Shown here piece after piece: positions 1-9,364 of a stretch of DNA of 64,000 nucleotides. The notes beneath the pieces are model-generated. The model worked only from the letters and a program-made list of their open reading frames with translations. It was not told where the DNA came from and made no database searches. The stretch spans positions 1 to 64,000 of the forward strand of contig JAUIFF010000011.1 of the NCBI GenBank assembly GCA_030429545.1, written 5' to 3'. Origin of the DNA: Polyangia bacterium. GTDB taxonomy: Bacteria > Myxococcota_A > Polyangia > Nannocystales > Nannocystaceae. The stretch's first letter is position 1; every line of letters begins with the position of its first letter. A program made the position numbers and the translations under genes.

Positions 1-55
<55 letters not shown>

Positions 56-220
56 GAACTTGCTCTGCTGTTCGACCATTACTGGCCGTTACTCAGATTT
101 GGGTGATGGCTCGCGCCATCGGTTTTTCTGGGATTGAAGCTCTTGCTTCGTTCCCGCACGTTCGCTCCGCGTCCAGCTCCAGAAAATTTCGCCGGACACT
201 TCGCTTGTGGCTTCCCTCTT

Positions 221-250
221 CCACTATCCAGTTTTCAGAGAACATCAGGT
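221..250 (-). promoter_or_regulatory. rRNA leader boxA-like antitermination element
   Basis: On the minus strand the leader reads GTTCTCTGAAAACTGGATAG, very like the boxA-containing stretch found upstream of 16S genes in many bacteria. It lies between the rRNA promoter and the 16S 5' end, where Nus-factor antitermination signals sit. The function is inferred from position and similarity. Confidence 0.6.
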
Positions 251-415
251 GCCTTCCGGGCGCTGCCGGTTTGGCGTGAAGGCCAGGATTAGACCATGGC
301 TTTCGGTCCGTCAAGCTCCGTGTTGGAGTTTTTTGCGAGGACTTTGTGACCCGATTTGTGGGCCGCCTCGCCGCGGCGTCTTCGTGAAGACTTGGTGCCG
401 CGTGACGGGAGGTGA

Positions 416-484
416 GTGGTACGCCGATGCATCCCGACCGTCAACCCTGTTTTTGAGATTTTTTTATTTTTCTGATTTTCGCTC
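416..484 (-). promoter_or_regulatory. rRNA operon promoter with UP-like AT tract
   Basis: On the minus strand a TTGACG -35 box (439-444) is followed after 17 bases by TACCAC (416-421), a weak -10. Immediately upstream (445-484) is a strongly A/T-rich tract with A and T runs, unlike the surrounding G+C-rich DNA. This resembles the UP element that binds the alpha subunit at rRNA promoters. The transcribed leader would be about 350 bases. The exact -10 and start site are uncertain. Confidence 0.55.
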
Positions 485-1160
485 ATTAGAGGCATCTAGA
501 TGCTCAACAACGCGGAAATCCGAGCGTCGGGCGAGCGAAATTTTGTGAGTGCGGCATATGCGGCGTCACTTTTTCAGGATCTACAGCAACCACGTTTGAC
601 GACTTCACGCGGTGACCGCCACGAGTTGTAGTCCGCGGATGGGCCCGTCCCAAACGGGATCTCACTCTCAGCGCGGCCGACGAAACCGACAGGACAATCC
701 CTCAGATGGAGTCGAGGTCACTCTGCAACTGGGACAGAGGTCTGCGACGGAGGGCCGCGAAGGCTGGGATCGAGTCATCAATCGAGATCGCTCCGCGATT
801 GGAACGGGGGGCGTCGTGTCCCCGGCTCAACTTCCTTCGCTAACGCGTAGCGTTCCTCGGGCTGCGATCACTCCGCGTTCGGCTCCCCGTGATCTCGGCA
901 GACGAACCAAAAAGCCACGAAGTGCCGGTCCGCGACGCAACAGATCATAACTGTGCTTATAAGGATGCTCAGTCGCCGGGTGAAACGAGTTCACGGAGGA
1001 AGTCCTGGCCCGCGACCGAACAGAACTGCCGCAACCCGCAACCCCTAGGATCCTCCCGCTGAAGCGAGGCGCTCCCCATGACGTCCGACGAAACCGACGA
1101 CTTCCAAGTAGTCACGGAACCTCCGCCCGAGGCGCAGCCTACTGCAACCCGCGCCAACAC
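485..1160. other. gene-free stretch upstream of the rRNA promoter
   Basis: No open reading frame here looks like a real protein: the frames are Arg/Ser/Pro-rich with no domain. I see no tRNA, terminator or recognisable RNA. It separates the leftward rRNA promoter from the repeat block next to speD. Confidence 0.5.
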
Positions 1161-1162
1161 CC

Positions 1163-1634
1163 GCGTCGCGGAGGGATTTCGGCTGAGGAACGAGTCCGAT
1201 GTAGCCCAGCTGCACCCTCCGTCGCCGAGATCCTTCGCCCAACCTCCGTCGCCCAACCTCCGTCGCGGAGCAACCCGCGCCAACCCGCGTCGCGGAGGGA
1301 TTTCGGCTGTGGAACGAGTCTGATGCAGCCCAGCTGCAACCTCCGTCGCCGAGATCCTTCGCCCAACCTCCGTCGCCGAGGCTGAAACTACTGCAACCCG
1401 CGCCGCGGGAGGAATTTCGGCTGATGAACGAGTCTGATGCAGCCCAGCTGCAACCTCCCGAGCTCCTCCGCCCAACCTCCGTCGCCGAGCCAACCGTCCT
1501 CGAGGCTGAAACTACTGCAACCCGCGCCGCGCAACCTCCCGAGCTCCCGCCCAACCTCCGCGACGTCACAAGATCCGTCCAACCGTCACCTCCGTCGCGG
1601 AGGAATTTTGGCTGAGAAACGAGTCCGAAGCGGC
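1163..1634. repeat. four diverged copies of a non-coding repeat
   Basis: A core of about 40 bases reading GCGGAGG-ATTTCGGCTG-GAACGAGTC-GATG recurs with GGCTG anchors at 1181, 1305, 1419 and 1610. The copies are separated by shorter reiterated pieces built on ACCTCCGTCGCCGAG. Long frames exist on both strands but their proteins only repeat Gly/Ser/Arg stretches, so they are read as by-products of the repeats. Confidence 0.7.
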
Positions 1635-1698
1635 GCCAGCTGTAGTAACTACTGCAAGCTGCTTCGGGCCGTTTCTCAGCCAAAATAACCCGCGACGG
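1592..1698. repeat. large imperfect inverted repeat downstream of speD
   Basis: The arm at 1592-1634 is complementary, with few mismatches, to the arm at 1658-1698 around a 23-base loop. The shared core is TTTTGGCTGAGAAACG. As RNA it would form a hairpin of about 40 pairs. It lies downstream of the leftward speD gene but has no T run typical of an intrinsic terminator. It could serve as a 3'-end stabiliser or be a palindromic mobile-type repeat. Confidence 0.6.
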
Positions 1699-1740
1699 CC
1701 GCTTCGGGCCGTTTCTCAGCCAAAATAACCCGCGACGGCG
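1661..1740. repeat. 40-bp tandem duplication next to the speD stop
   Basis: Two head-to-tail 40-base units (1661-1700 and 1701-1740) differ only in the last base. Each contains GCTTCGGGCCGTTTCTCAGC. The second unit ends one base before the speD stop codon. The unit is also the right arm of the adjacent inverted repeat. Confidence 0.85.
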
Positions 1741-1741
1741 A

Positions 1742-2512
1742 TTAGCCGGGCCAGCCGTAGAAAATCCCTATCATCTCTTGGCGCAGACGCTCGAGCGCCG
1801 CCTGGCACCCTGGCGACTCTACATCTGTACCGGCTCGAAAGTACCGCCGTGGTTCGAGCGCTGTTCGCAGCATTTTTGTTTGCCAGATGTTCTCGTTTTC
1901 CAGGACGAGATCTTCGCAGTGGTACTGGCCCACGATCTCTGGGCTGATGAAGTCTTTGATCGACTTGACCGTGTGATCCATGTACACGCGCTTGCCGCTC
2001 GAGTCGCGTGTGAAGCCACGCACAACGAAGTCGATGATCACCACATCTGTGGAGAAACTCTCAAAGATGAAGTCGAGGGCTCTCAGCGGCACGATCGAAC
2101 CGCAGGTGGCGATGTCGATGTCGATCCGGATGCTGCAGTTGCCGGCTGGGTCTTGCCAGTCCGGGTAGGTGTGGGCGCACAGGTGACTCTTTGACAGGTG
2201 GGCGGTGACGGTCGAGCCTCCGAGTTGGGGTTCGGGCGGCCGCGAGTGACCTAGGTCGCTCATCAGCACCAGGGCGCTTGCCCCTTGCGGCTCGTAGTCC
2301 TTCGACGACACCGACAGGACCTCGGCATCGATGATTTCGGCGATGTTGCGTAGGGTTTCGGTGATTCGGGCTGCGGAAAATTCCCGGTCGATCCGCTCGG
2401 CAAAGGCCTGCCGTTGCTCATCGTCTTGGGCAATAAAAAACTGATAGAGATTAAAGCTGACCACTTTGGTCAGGTTGTTGAAGCCCTTGAGTCGTATGCG
2501 ATCGCGCAACAT
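1742..2512 (-). CDS. speD: S-adenosylmethionine decarboxylase proenzyme, E. coli type
   Basis: It decarboxylates S-adenosylmethionine to give the aminopropyl donor for spermidine synthesis. The protein aligns along its length with E. coli SpeD: RLKGFNNLTK at the start, KDYEPQGAS in the middle, then the pyruvoyl-forming region HLSKSHLCAHTYPD and the tail MIGIFYG. The self-cleavage Ser in KSH is residue 109 from this start; cleavage yields beta and alpha chains. I prefer the ATG at 2512 because it matches the E. coli N-terminus; an in-frame ATG at 2572 would add 20 unconserved residues. No spermidine synthase gene is nearby. The stop abuts a 40-bp tandem repeat. Confidence 0.93.
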   Translation of the reverse strand: MLRDRIRLKGFNNLTKVVSFNLYQFFIAQDDEQRQAFAERIDREFSAARITETLRNIAEIIDAEVLSVSSKDYEPQGASALVLMSDLGHSRPPEPQLGGSTVTAHLSKSHLCAHTYPDWQDPAGNCSIRIDIDIATCGSIVPLRALDFIFESFSTDVVIIDFVVRGFTRDSSGKRVYMDHTVKSIKDFISPEIVGQYHCEDLVLENENIWQTKMLRTALEPRRYFRAGTDVESPGCQAALERLRQEMIGIFYGWPG

Positions 2513-2629
2513 GTAGCCGGACGGGGTTATACGGACGCCTAGGCCTGTCGCGCAACCTCTGCTTTCCGACATTGGCCCTGCCGCAATCTGCTTGCACGGT
2601 TTTTCGGACAGGAGGACACTTCGTGCTCG

Positions 2630-5506
2630 ATGATCGGTCTGGCGAACTTTGTCACCCTTGTGTCGTCGCTGCTCGGAGACCCCGATCGCATCCCCAATGA
2701 GGAAGCGATCGCCCTCTCGCCGACGGTTGGTTGGCTGATGCTCCTATGTGTCGTCGCGGTGATCGTCATGTTCATCGTGCAAAGCGACCGTTGGCGCCGG
2801 TTTTGGCTGGTCGCTGGCGACCCTCGGCCGATGGCCCTGTTTCGCATCGTGTTTGCGTTTTTGGTCATCTGCAACGTCAACGACGTCTGGGAGTACTTCC
2901 GGTTTTTGTTTACCGACGAGGGCATCTTTATGACCGACGTCGGCCGTCAGGTGTTTGCCTCCCACCAGTTTGCCGGGTTTGGCGACGGGTTTGGCGACGA
3001 GCCCTACGGATTTTTTAGTGCTGCGGCCATCTACCAGTTCTTTTTGGGGCCCAAGTACTCGCTGCTGTTTTTTTGGGACTCGCCCCAGGCGTTCGCCATC
3101 CACCAGTGGGTGTTTTACCTGTTTACTGCGCTGTTCATGATCGGCTGGCGGACCCGGACCACCGGGGTGATTTCGCTGTTGCTGTTCAACAGCATTGTGT
3201 TGCGCAACCACCTGTTTTGGGAGGGCACCGAGCTTGTCTACCGCGTGTTCTTCTTTTACCTGATCGTCTCGCGCTGCGGCCACGCCTACAGCGTCGACAA
3301 CTGGTTGCGCTGTCGAAAGTTGCGTAAGCAAGGACTTTTGAGTGAGCCCGGCGGCCCTGGTGACGGCGCTGGCCTGGCCCCGTGCGAAGCCCACCCCAAG
3401 GGCCTGCAGGCGATCTATCGCCGCGTACCGATCTGGTCGCGTCGGCTGATGATGCTCAACCTGGCCGCGCTTTACTGCTACACCGGCGTCGTCAAAAACG
3501 GCTCGGTCTGGGCTCGGGGCGACGCGCTCTACTACGCCCTCAACATGGACCACTTCTACCGGTTTTACCCGCAGGAGTTGTCCTCGATCGTCGGCACCAC
3601 CCTGTTTCGCCTCGCTACCTGGGTCACCCACTGGTGGGAGGCCTGTTTTCCGCTTCTCGTCGTCGGTGTCGTCACCCGCTGGGCCTTTCGCGAACAGCTC
3701 AAACCGCTGTCCGGGCGGACCCTGCGGATCGTCCAGTTTTGCTGGCTTTTGTTTGCCATGGGCTGCATGGCCGTGGCCGTCGTTGCCCTCCCCGTCCACC
3801 TCCCGCGGATCCCTCGCTACCCATTGCCCGAGATGCAGTTCCTATTCGCCGGGCTGTGGATCGTGTTGTGCATCCTGCTCGGCCTGATGTGGCGACTTTT
3901 ACGGGGGCCGCTCACGATCAAACTCGGTGGTAAAACCAAAACCCTGCGGTTTCCGGGTTGGCTCGACCGCGAATGGTTTTGTACCTGGGTGCTCGGGCGC
4001 CGGACCTGGCTCACCCTCGGGATCCTGTTTCACGGCAACCTCCACCTGCTCATGAACATCGGCATGTTTCCGCCGATCATGATCGCCACCTACTGCTGCT
4101 ATCTCCACGGCGATGAGCCGGGCAAGATTTTGCGGTGGTTTGGTCGGCGGATGCCTCGGTGGGTCCCTGGGATTCCCGAGTCGGTGCGCCGCGGCGACCC
4201 GCCGATTCCGCTTGAAGACCCGGCCCTGCCCCACCACTTTCGCGACAATCGCAAGTACCCGCGCCACGTGTTGTGGGCGACCTTGGGCGCGACATTTGTC
4301 GGCGTGTTGTTTCACTACTTCGACGTCCAGCACTTTGGCTGGTCGGCCATGGCCATTGCCTTTGGCCTCACCGGTTATGCCTACGTCCAGGCCCATCGCG
4401 GGACCCCGCGGTTTCGCACCAACTGCCTGACGGTCGCCGCCATGATGCTCGGTTACACCTGGCTACTGCACCAATACGACGACCAGCCCGACGGACCGTG
4501 GATGTGGATCAAGTTGTATGTGCACCTGGGTATCGCCGCGATCGTCATTCTCAAGCTCATCCCGGTCACCAGTCGTTGGCTCGCCAAGTTTGGCCTGACC
4601 TTCCGCCCCAAAAACGGCCCGGCCGACCCCGAGCTCCCGCTCAACGATCCCCACAGTGGGCTGCCCCGCGACCCCTGGGCCTACGGCCCGTTTGGGCGGA
4701 TGTTCGTCGGCGCGTTGATCGTCTGGCACATCGTTGGTGTCGCCGCCTGGCTGATGCCCGAAAAAGACACGCTTTCGGCATTTCGCGTGCCGACCCGCGA
4801 CATCTGGCGGCGCTATCTCATCACCACCCAAACCGACCAGTCGTGGGGCATGTTTGCCCCCAACCCTCCGCGCCATAATGTGTTTATGCAAGCGATGGTC
4901 ATCGACCAAAACGACGAGGTTTGGGACCTTCGCACCGATGTCTATGCCCCTGAGCGCAAGCCGATTCCGTGGATTTGGAACGACCGCATGCGCAAGATGA
5001 ACCGCCGGATCATCGGTGGCGAATCGGGCAAGGGCGACTGGTATCAAAAGTGGTACAGCCGCTGGCTGTGTCGCGAGTGGGCGCTGGCACACCGCGGTAC
5101 GCCCCCCAAAAAAATCGAGCTCTACAAGATTTCCTACCGCATGCCGACCCCCCAGCAGGTCGCCACCCGCGGTTGGTACAAGCCCGAGGAGCTCATGTTG
5201 CTGCGCGGCCGTCGGTCTCGCAAACACGTCGAGACCTGCAAGTCTGGCATCAACGCCCAACTTCCCAACTTCATCCGCGAGCGCTACGGCCTCCCGCAAA
5301 TCGACAACAAAAAGGTCAAGATGTGGAACAAAAAGCGGCTCGAGAAATGGGAAAAGCGCGGTGATCCGGAGACCACTGCGATCGTTAAGGGTCGCAAGCG
5401 GTTCGAGAAGAAGCTCAAGACGGAGCAACGCAAACTCAAGCGCCAAAACCGGTCGACATCCAAGACCAAATCCAAGACCAAGGCCAAGGCCCAGCGCGCC
5501 CAGTGA
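2630..5506 (+). CDS. large HTTM-domain membrane protein (VKG-carboxylase-like), copy 1
   Basis: A 958-residue protein. After one N-terminal hydrophobic helix (about 34-50), residues about 60-480 match the HTTM family, the bacterial relatives of vitamin K-dependent gamma-carboxylase: DPRPMALFRIVFAF, then FTDEGIF, GFGDGF, YSLLFFWDSP, FWEGTELVYRVFFFYL and ALYCYTGVVKNGSVW. More membrane segments follow, then a C-terminal soluble part with WGMFAPNPPRHN and a very basic Lys/Arg-rich tail. HTTM proteins are usually far shorter. An AGGAGG lies 14 bases before the ATG, a long spacing. The stop overlaps the next gene's GTG by four bases (GTGA), implying translational coupling. Substrate and activity are unknown. 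Confidence 0.85.
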   Translation: MIGLANFVTLVSSLLGDPDRIPNEEAIALSPTVGWLMLLCVVAVIVMFIVQSDRWRRFWLVAGDPRPMALFRIVFAFLVICNVNDVWEYFRFLFTDEGIFMTDVGRQVFASHQFAGFGDGFGDEPYGFFSAAAIYQFFLGPKYSLLFFWDSPQAFAIHQWVFYLFTALFMIGWRTRTTGVISLLLFNSIVLRNHLFWEGTELVYRVFFFYLIVSRCGHAYSVDNWLRCRKLRKQGLLSEPGGPGDGAGLAPCEAHPKGLQAIYRRVPIWSRRLMMLNLAALYCYTGVVKNGSVWARGDALYYALNMDHFYRFYPQELSSIVGTTLFRLATWVTHWWEACFPLLVVGVVTRWAFREQLKPLSGRTLRIVQFCWLLFAMGCMAVAVVALPVHLPRIPRYPLPEMQFLFAGLWIVLCILLGLMWRLLRGPLTIKLGGKTKTLRFPGWLDREWFCTWVLGRRTWLTLGILFHGNLHLLMNIGMFPPIMIATYCCYLHGDEPGKILRWFGRRMPRWVPGIPESVRRGDPPIPLEDPALPHHFRDNRKYPRHVLWATLGATFVGVLFHYFDVQHFGWSAMAIAFGLTGYAYVQAHRGTPRFRTNCLTVAAMMLGYTWLLHQYDDQPDGPWMWIKLYVHLGIAAIVILKLIPVTSRWLAKFGLTFRPKNGPADPELPLNDPHSGLPRDPWAYGPFGRMFVGALIVWHIVGVAAWLMPEKDTLSAFRVPTRDIWRRYLITTQTDQSWGMFAPNPPRHNVFMQAMVIDQNDEVWDLRTDVYAPERKPIPWIWNDRMRKMNRRIIGGESGKGDWYQKWYSRWLCREWALAHRGTPPKKIELYKISYRMPTPQQVATRGWYKPEELMLLRGRRSRKHVETCKSGINAQLPNFIRERYGLPQIDNKKVKMWNKKRLEKWEKRGDPETTAIVKGRKRFEKKLKTEQRKLKRQNRSTSKTKSKTKAKAQRAQ

Positions 5507-6429
5507 GTTTGACGATCCCGCAGCTGACCACGCTAGGTACCGCGCTTGGGGTACCGATGCCCAGTCGCCTGCGCAAGGCCCAGCGGATCGACGCGATTCG
5601 CCGCTATCGCTGGCGCTGGAAACACGCACTCGAATCCAACAGGCGCCCGCTGTCGGCTTACATCCTGCTTGCGCAGTTTGTCGCCGACGTCCACACAATC
5701 GACCCGGAGCACGCCATTGGCGAGTTTGCATGCTTCTTGAAAATTGTCCACGCCACCTCCGAGCTGGCCGAGCACGTCTACCGCCATCCGCCCGAGTTTG
5801 CCACCGGCAAGGTCGGCAAAACCCATGCCGTCACCCTGCGCCTGCGCCTGCGTTGGTTGCGTCTACATGCACTCAACACCCTGGTCCGCACCCGCGGCGA
5901 ACGCTGCATCGCGCTGCTACAAGCTGCGATCGACGACCCGTTTGAGGGAATCGCCCGGCTCGCCCATACCCAGTTGCTGGCGTTCAACCCTGGGCTGCGC
6001 AGGCGACTGTCCTGCCCGCACATTCGGTTTGCCCACAACAACCGCACACTGGCCATTCGCATCTGGCCAAACCTCGCCGTCGAGGATTCGTTGGTCCCGT
6101 TGCTGGCCGCGGCCTACAGCCCCAACGCCGCCACCCGGCTGGCCGCCTACGACGTGTTGTGTGGGTACCACCAGTCCCCCGACGCCATGCTGCGCGCGGT
6201 TGGGTTTGCCACCTGGGATCCTGTGTACCTGCAAATAGTTACCCCAGTGTTTTTGGCCCAGACCCCGGCGAGCCAACTTCCCGAACTCGCCGAGCTGCTG
6301 AAGGTCGTCAGCACCCGTGGCGCCCGCAAGGCTCGACGCAACCTCGCATGGATGTACCACCGCCAACTGCAAACCTGGCGTGCGGGGCTGCTGTGGATGC
6401 TGCGCGGGCGAGCGTCGTCGGCTGCGTGA
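5503..6429 (+). CDS. unknown protein between two HTTM genes, possibly alpha-helical repeat
   Basis: A 308-residue protein that I do not recognise. It starts with GTG overlapping the stop of the upstream HTTM gene (GTGA). It is rich in Leu, Ala and Arg and appears all alpha-helical, with stretches such as DPFEGIARLAHTQLLAF and YSPNAATRLAAYDVL that resemble HEAT-like helical pairs. There is no signal peptide or clear membrane segment, so a cytoplasmic location is likely. Position between two paralogous HTTM genes and coupling to the first suggest a partner or regulator of these proteins. That role is inferred only from context. Confidence 0.75.
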   Translation: MSLTIPQLTTLGTALGVPMPSRLRKAQRIDAIRRYRWRWKHALESNRRPLSAYILLAQFVADVHTIDPEHAIGEFACFLKIVHATSELAEHVYRHPPEFATGKVGKTHAVTLRLRLRWLRLHALNTLVRTRGERCIALLQAAIDDPFEGIARLAHTQLLAFNPGLRRRLSCPHIRFAHNNRTLAIRIWPNLAVEDSLVPLLAAAYSPNAATRLAAYDVLCGYHQSPDAMLRAVGFATWDPVYLQIVTPVFLAQTPASQLPELAELLKVVSTRGARKARRNLAWMYHRQLQTWRAGLLWMLRGRASSAA

Positions 6430-6522
6430 CCTCGCACCGTCGTCGATGGCAAAAACAATGCCCGCACCAGCACCTGTTGGCCGGCGGGAACTTGCGCCCG
6501 AGCCATCGCAGGGCCGATAGTC

Positions 6523-9210
6523 ATGGCCATGCACGGCTCGCTATTGACCGGCCTTTTAGGACTCGCGCAAAAAGTCCCCAACGAACAGGCCGTTGCCCTC
6601 TCGCCGACCATGGGCTGGTGGATGCTCGCGTGTGCCGGCATCTTGGCCGCGATCTTTATTCTCCACCGCGAGACCTGGCGCCGGCTGTTTTTACGGGCCG
6701 AAGATCCGCGCTCGATCGCGGTGTTTCGCATTGCCTTTGGCCTGTGCACGCTGGCCAACATCAACGGCCTGTGGGAGCTGTTTACCTACCTGTTTACCGA
6801 CGAGGGCATCTTTACAACCGACGTCGCCCGCCAGGTGTTTGCCCGCCACCAATTTGCCGGGTTCGGCGACGGCTTTGCCCAGCATGAGCCCTACGGTTTT
6901 TTTGATGTACACGCAATTATTACCTGGCTCAAGGGCCCGAAATACTCGCTGCTATTTTTTTGGGACTCACCCACGGCATTTTGGACCCACCTGGTCGCCT
7001 TTGAGGTCGCATGTATCTGCATGATTGTCGGGTTTAAAACCCGCTACACCAAGTGGATCACCCTGTTTTTGTTTCACTCGATTGCCCTGCGCAACCAGAT
7101 TTACTGGGAGGGCACCGAAAATGTCTACCGCACGTTTTTGTTTTACCTGTGCCTGTCGCGGTGCGGCGAGGCCTATAGCCTCGACAACTGGCTGCGCTGC
7201 CGAAAGTTGCGCAAACAAAACCGCCTCAGCGAGCCCGGACTGCCGGGGGATGGCGCCGGAGCGGCCCCGTCTCCGCCCCACCCAAATGGGCTGCAAGCGA
7301 TCTATCGCCTGATCCCGGCGTGGCCGCGGATGTTGATGATCCTCCAGCTCGCCGCGTTGTACTGCTACACCGGCACTGTCAAAAACGGCTCGGTGTGGGC
7401 CAAGGGCAACGCCTTTTACTACGCCCTCAACCTCGACCACTTTTACCGGTTTGAGCCCCAACAACTGTCGGCGGTGTTCGGCACCAACCTGTTTCGTCTC
7501 AACACCTGGGTCGTACATTGGTGGGAGGTGTTTTTTCCGCTGGTCGTCGCCGGGCTGATCATTCGGTTTCACATCCGCGAGAAGATTCCACGGCTCACCG
7601 GCGCCAAGCGGTGGCTGGCCCGCGGCCTGTGGGTTGGCTTTGGCCTCGCCGTATTGGGCCTGGTACGCACGGCCCTGCCCGTGCACCCGGTGGCCGGCAT
7701 GACGGTCGAGCAGTACACCCGTGTATTTACACTGACCTGGCTCGGCGGCATGGTCACCCTCGGGTTGCTGATGCACGTACTGCGCGAAAACCCACCCACG
7801 GTGAAGATTCGCGGCCGTAGCTACCGGCTCGACCTCGAGTGGGTGTGCACATGGTTTTTGGGCCGACGGCTGTGGCTCGGCCTCGGCATCATCTTCCACG
7901 CCCACCTGATTGTATTGATGAACATCGGGTGGTTTACCCCGGGCACCCTGTGTGTGTACTTTGCCCTGCTCAACGGCCACGAGATCGCCGCGCTGCTCCA
8001 CCGCCTAGGCCAGCGCCTAAGCCCCGTACTCAAAAAACTGCGGCTTCCGGTGCCGGCCAACTGGCAGCGGCTAAGCCCACTACCGGGCGAAGACCTCAGC
8101 CTCCCCCACCACATCCGCGACCGCGCGCAGCTGCCCGGAGTCGTCCTCTACGCGGGTCTAGGAGTCGCCATCTTGGGCGCCTACCTCATGGTCCCGAGCG
8201 AGGTTATTGGCGAAGATGGCAACCCACAAACCGTGCCGGGGATCCACTTTATGCGTACCGGTGGGTACCTGTTTTGCGGCCTGGCTGCGGCGGCGATTTG
8301 GTTTACCCGCAAGCGCGGGGCAGAGGTCCATCCGGTGGTCGACCCAGCCTCCGGGCTTGTCCGGCGCCCGTGGGCCTACGGACCGATGGGCAGGTTTATT
8401 GCAAATACACTGGTTGTCTACCACATCACCGGGGTTGCGATTTGGCTGCTGCCCGACAAGGACTGCCTGAGCACCTGGCGAATCAAGGCCCGCGAGCCAT
8501 TTCAGTGGTGGCTCAAGACCACCCAAACCACCCAGGGGTGGCGGATGTTTGCCCCCAACCCCCCGCGCAGCAACAAGTTTATGCGGGTGTTGGTGACCGA
8601 CCAAACCGGCGAGGTCGTCGACCTCAACACCGACATCTATCACCCTGCCAACCGTCCAATCCCGTGGATTTGGTACACCCGCCAACGCAAGATCAATCGC
8701 CGGATCACCGGCAGCGAGGGTGGCAAGGGCTCGTGGTACCAAAAGTGGCACGCGCGCTACATCTGCCGTGAATGGGCCAAAACCCACGGGGGAGAGCCGC
8801 CTGAAAAGGTCCAACTCGTCAAGCAGTGGTACCGCATCCCCTCCCCGGAGATCGTCAAACGCGATGGCCCCTACGACCCGGTTGCCCGATTTAAGCGCAA
8901 CCACGGCGAAAAGTATGTCTATACAGCTAGGTGCCGAACCGAGATCGGTGCGCAGTTGTCCAACGAGGTCCGCGAGCGCTACGGCCTGCCGCTTGTGCCC
9001 GAAAAATCGATCAAGCGTTGGCACAAACAGCGCAAGAAAAAGTGGGATGAGCGGCGCAACAAACTCAAACAAAACGGCCGCGATCCCGACAGCGTTCCAC
9101 TGCTTCCGGTCAGCATTGTTGTATTTGCATCCGTTGTTCTTTGGCGCTGGCGCGACCTCGACCTAGAGCTCGCAGCGCAGGGACGCAAACAGCAGGCACA
9201 CACCGACTAA
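6523..9210 (+). CDS. large HTTM-domain membrane protein (VKG-carboxylase-like), copy 2
   Basis: An 895-residue paralogue of the protein at 2630-5506, similar from end to end: VPNEQAVALSPTMGWWM near the start, DPRSIAVFRIAFGL, FTDEGIF, YSLLFFWDSPTAFW, YWEGTENVYRTFLFYL, ALYCYTGTVKNGSVW, then WRMFAPNPPRSN and a basic tail. It differs from copy 1 in a shorter Lys-rich tail and in a final segment, LLPVSIVVFASVVLWRW, that looks like an extra membrane helix or lost coding conservation. A second in-frame ATG lies at 6529. It follows the unknown gene after 93 bases, probably in one transcript. Tandem duplication with an intervening gene suggests two non-identical subunits or substrates. Confidence 0.85.
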   Translation: MAMHGSLLTGLLGLAQKVPNEQAVALSPTMGWWMLACAGILAAIFILHRETWRRLFLRAEDPRSIAVFRIAFGLCTLANINGLWELFTYLFTDEGIFTTDVARQVFARHQFAGFGDGFAQHEPYGFFDVHAIITWLKGPKYSLLFFWDSPTAFWTHLVAFEVACICMIVGFKTRYTKWITLFLFHSIALRNQIYWEGTENVYRTFLFYLCLSRCGEAYSLDNWLRCRKLRKQNRLSEPGLPGDGAGAAPSPPHPNGLQAIYRLIPAWPRMLMILQLAALYCYTGTVKNGSVWAKGNAFYYALNLDHFYRFEPQQLSAVFGTNLFRLNTWVVHWWEVFFPLVVAGLIIRFHIREKIPRLTGAKRWLARGLWVGFGLAVLGLVRTALPVHPVAGMTVEQYTRVFTLTWLGGMVTLGLLMHVLRENPPTVKIRGRSYRLDLEWVCTWFLGRRLWLGLGIIFHAHLIVLMNIGWFTPGTLCVYFALLNGHEIAALLHRLGQRLSPVLKKLRLPVPANWQRLSPLPGEDLSLPHHIRDRAQLPGVVLYAGLGVAILGAYLMVPSEVIGEDGNPQTVPGIHFMRTGGYLFCGLAAAAIWFTRKRGAEVHPVVDPASGLVRRPWAYGPMGRFIANTLVVYHITGVAIWLLPDKDCLSTWRIKAREPFQWWLKTTQTTQGWRMFAPNPPRSNKFMRVLVTDQTGEVVDLNTDIYHPANRPIPWIWYTRQRKINRRITGSEGGKGSWYQKWHARYICREWAKTHGGEPPEKVQLVKQWYRIPSPEIVKRDGPYDPVARFKRNHGEKYVYTARCRTEIGAQLSNEVRERYGLPLVPEKSIKRWHKQRKKKWDERRNKLKQNGRDPDSVPLLPVSIVVFASVVLWRWRDLDLELAAQGRKQQAHTD

Positions 9211-9364
9211 CCCCTTCAATGCCTTACATGGTCAACAAACCATGCGGCCGGTCGGCCCAATTATCCGCGCAATTTGGGCAGACAATTGGCCAGTGTTTTT
9301 GCCAAACAACGTAAACATTTCGCACGAGCTGGACTTTAATCCGGCATTTGCGCACTGTGTTGCT

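Noticed and set aside
612..950. A 112-codon open frame upstream of the rRNA promoter
   Set aside because: Its product is Arg/Ser/Pro-rich with no domain or membrane pattern, it has no good ribosome-binding site, and G+C-rich DNA yields such frames by chance.
969..1683. Several long frames on both strands in the repeat block
   Set aside because: They only translate the DNA repeats into Gly/Ser/Arg or Pro/Ser/Arg echoes; the repeats explain them.
2744..3799. A 351-codon frame opposite the first HTTM gene
   Set aside because: It is the antisense of a clear membrane protein and its product is compositionally odd (His, Gln, Asp rich) with no family.
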